The notes below the pieces were generated by a model. The model made no database searches, was not told the origin of the DNA, and was given only the letters and a program-made list of their open reading frames with translations. Of a stretch of 64,000 nucleotides of DNA, positions 62,561 to 64,000 are shown in pieces. Origin of the DNA: Burkholderiales bacterium (GTDB taxonomy: Bacteria > Pseudomonadota > Gammaproteobacteria > Burkholderiales > SG8-41). The translations under genes were made by a program, and so were the position numbers. Each line of letters opens with the position of its first letter. Within the stretch, counting starts at the first letter, position 1. The stretch lies in NCBI GenBank assembly GCA_019634975.1, contig JAHCAI010000001.1:124001-188000 (forward strand), read 5' to 3'.

Positions 62561-63475
62561 ATGAAAGCCGTCTTCTTCATGCAAAACGGAGGCCCCGAAG
62601 TCCTGCAATACGGCGAGCAGCCCGATCCCGTCGCCCGTGAGGGCCAGGTCGTCGTCGACATCCACGCCGCCAGCGTCAACGGCGCCGACTGGAAAGTCCG
62701 CTCCGGCTACCACGGGCCGACGAAAAAATTCCCGCACATCCCGGGGCGGGATTTCTCCGGCGTGGTCAGCGCCGTCGGGCGCGGCGTGACCGATTTCAAG
62801 GTGGGTGACGAAGTCTTCGGCGTGGCGGAGACCAGCGACGAAGGCTGTTATGCCGAGAAGGTTGCGATCAACGCCGCGATCGTCACCAAAAAGCCCGCAC
62901 AGTTAAGCCACATCGAAGCGGCCGCAGTGGGGCTGGTCGGGCTCACGGCGATTGTCTCGATCGAAACTGCGCTCCAGGTCAAGGCCGGCCAGACCGTGCT
63001 GGTGCAGGGCGGGGCGGGCGGCGTCGCGAGCTTCGGCCTGCAGCTCGCCAAACACCTCGGCGCGCGGGTCATCACCACCTGCAGCGCGGGCAACGCCGAC
63101 TATGTTAGGAGCCTCGGCGCCGACCAGGTCATCGATTACAACAAGGAAGATTTCACCAAGGTGCTGAAGGACTGCGACGCCGTGTTCGACACCGTGGGCG
63201 GCGAAGTCGCGAAAATGGCCTTCAAGGTGCTCAAGCGCGGCGGCCGCGCCGCCTTCATCAACGGCCCGGCACCGACACCGCCCTACGAGGACATGGCCTC
63301 GCTCAAGCCCGACGCCTCGCGCAAGCGCGTGCATCTGGACCGCATCGTGTCACTGATCACCTCGGGCGCGGTGAAGCTGCCGCAGATCACGACCTATGCA
63401 CTGGCGGATGCGCAGGCGGCGCACCGGGTGAGTGAGGGCAGGCATTTGCGGGGGAAGTTGGTGTTTAAGGTGTAG
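62561..63475 (+). CDS. Zinc-independent quinone oxidoreductase-like MDR protein
   Basis: 304 residues of the medium-chain dehydrogenase/reductase superfamily: GRDFSGVVSAVGRGVTDFKV near residue 65, GLVGLTA and the NADPH-binding QGGAGGVASFGLQLAKHLGA (about 150-170), then FDTVGGE. No zinc-ligand set (the GHE and four-Cys lobe) is present, so it is of the quinone oxidoreductase type reducing enones or quinones with NADPH. AAGGAAAAC precedes the ATG. Single gene at the border to lower-GC DNA. Confidence 0.9.
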   Translation: MKAVFFMQNGGPEVLQYGEQPDPVAREGQVVVDIHAASVNGADWKVRSGYHGPTKKFPHIPGRDFSGVVSAVGRGVTDFKVGDEVFGVAETSDEGCYAEKVAINAAIVTKKPAQLSHIEAAAVGLVGLTAIVSIETALQVKAGQTVLVQGGAGGVASFGLQLAKHLGARVITTCSAGNADYVRSLGADQVIDYNKEDFTKVLKDCDAVFDTVGGEVAKMAFKVLKRGGRAAFINGPAPTPPYEDMASLKPDASRKRVHLDRIVSLITSGAVKLPQITTYALADAQAAHRVSEGRHLRGKLVFKV

Positions 63476-63625
63476 GATAAAAAAATAAATTAAATCATAT
63501 AGTTATGATAATTATCGTGTCGCGGTTAGTGAGCGGGTGTCCTCAATCTGGCGCATAACCGCTCAAACCCTAACAAACCCTATATAATCTGGTCAAATCC
63601 TAGATTGAAGGTATTGTGACCCAAA
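63476..63625 (+). promoter_or_regulatory. AT-rich promoter region of the low-GC right-end genes
   Basis: G+C falls sharply after 63476. TATAAT lies within CCCTATATAATCTGG (about 63582-63587), preceded by a direct repeat AAACCCTA-ac-AAACCCTA. It probably drives the helix-turn-helix gene at 63626. The sequence marks an island boundary. Confidence 0.5.
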
Positions 63626-63841
63626 ATGACTGACCGCTGGCTTTCGGTAGACGACATTGCAGAGTACCTAGGGGTGAGCAAAGACACCGTCTACACCTGG
63701 GTAACTTCCAAGGGCATGCCGGGACACAAGGTAGGGCGCTTTTGGAAGTTCAAGAAAGACGACGTTGATGATTGGGTCCGTGCTGGAGGGGCCGCATCTT
63801 CCACTGACGACCTAGACGAGACTGGAAACAAGAATGGCTAA
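63626..63841 (+). CDS. Excisionase/MerR-like helix-turn-helix protein
   Basis: 71 residues. WLSVDDIAEYLGVSKDTVYT and GMPGHKVGRFWKFKKDDVDD match the short 'helix-turn-helix domain, excisionase family' DNA-binding fold, followed by an acidic tail. Such genes often sit first in restriction-modification and other defence loci, and also in mobile elements as excisionases. The gene overlaps the next one by 8 bp in another frame, so they are translated together. Base composition is lower in G+C than anything to its left. Confidence 0.8.
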   Translation: MTDRWLSVDDIAEYLGVSKDTVYTWVTSKGMPGHKVGRFWKFKKDDVDDWVRAGGAASSTDDLDETGNKNG

Positions 63842-64000
63842 GCGAAAAAAAACAGAGTCGCAACCTCAAGCCGAAGAGCGAGATGTCGATGTAGACGTCA
63901 TCTCTGATGATGCGACTGCGATCGAGGATGGCAGCACCCTCGATTACATTACCGGTGGCGTAGTCAAAGACACTGAAAAAGAACGTGTGCGGCAGCGGAT
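63834..64000 (+). CDS. N-terminus of a possible restriction-modification protein, partial
   Basis: Only the first 55 residues are present; the frame is open at the right edge. It starts MAKRKKTESQPQAEERDVDV, an acidic low-complexity leader, then STLDYITGGVVKDTEKERVR. A D-Y-I-T-G-x-x-V-K-D-T-x-K-E pattern followed by VRQR resembles the beginning of the HsdR_N-type domain in type I restriction or N-6 DNA methylase proteins. The fit rests on about 20 residues and needs the rest of the gene. It overlaps the helix-turn-helix gene by 8 bp. Confidence 0.5.
   Translation, partial: MAKRKKTESQPQAEERDVDVDVISDDATAIEDGSTLDYITGGVVKDTEKERVRQR

Overview
The window is high-GC DNA (roughly two thirds G+C by eye) from a betaproteobacterium, most likely Burkholderiales. 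The evidence is the long second-type IF-1, the beta-proteobacterial pattern of many solute-binding 'Bug' (TctC) proteins without membrane partners, AceE/AsnC and DsbB of beta type, and strong GC3 bias that produces long antisense shadow frames. No rRNA, tRNA or CRISPR array was seen.

Region by region. 0-5.5 kb: the end of an RND efflux membrane-fusion gene diverging from its AcrR-like repressor over a near copy of the acrAB operator; a stand-alone homodimeric 2-oxoacid dehydrogenase E1 (AceE/MdeB type) diverging from an Lrp/AsnC regulator; infA; a cold-shock gene. 5.7-16 kb: mostly single housekeeping and stress genes (GST, sulfatase, Tat-exported dienelactone hydrolase, TauE/SafE, histidine phosphatase, lipase-like hydrolase, aminopeptidase lipoprotein, PEBP, cytochrome c', arfB, dsbB). 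A 295-bp palindromic MITE-like element sits directly against the phosphatase start codon. 16-28 kb: a two-subunit molybdenum hydroxylase, an orphan type I secretion ATPase, hrpA with an in-frame palindromic insertion, an Old Yellow Enzyme, and a human-type sulfide:quinone oxidoreductase with a twin-arginine leader and a small membrane partner.

29-37 kb is a compact operon, with start/stop overlaps at two junctions: DppA-like binding protein, two permeases, a fused DppD-DppF ATPase, allophanate hydrolase (AtzF) and a GntR regulator, behind a canonical sigma-54 promoter. It looks like a nitrogen-scavenging uptake-and-hydrolysis unit. 37-57 kb is a catabolic region of acyl-CoA enzymes (acyl-CoA dehydrogenase, ADP-forming acyl-CoA synthetase, MmgE/PrpD, two SDRs, family III CoA-transferase, acyl-CoA carboxyltransferase), a TauD dioxygenase and a gamma-glutamyltransferase, interleaved with five Bug proteins. 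An IclR regulator is flanked by paired TTCG-N5-CGAA operators.

57-64 kb is accessory: a HepT/MntA toxin-antitoxin pair whose antitoxin carries a winged helix and whose start lies against a 44-bp palindrome, a sterol-desaturase-like enzyme with TetR regulator, a HicBA pair with a frameshifted HicA, REP-like repeats, and, after a drop in G+C at about 63.5 kb, a helix-turn-helix gene overlapping the start of what may be a restriction-modification gene running off the window. A previously unnamed 27-bp A-rich repeat occurs at 10.6, 47.0 and 62.4 kb.
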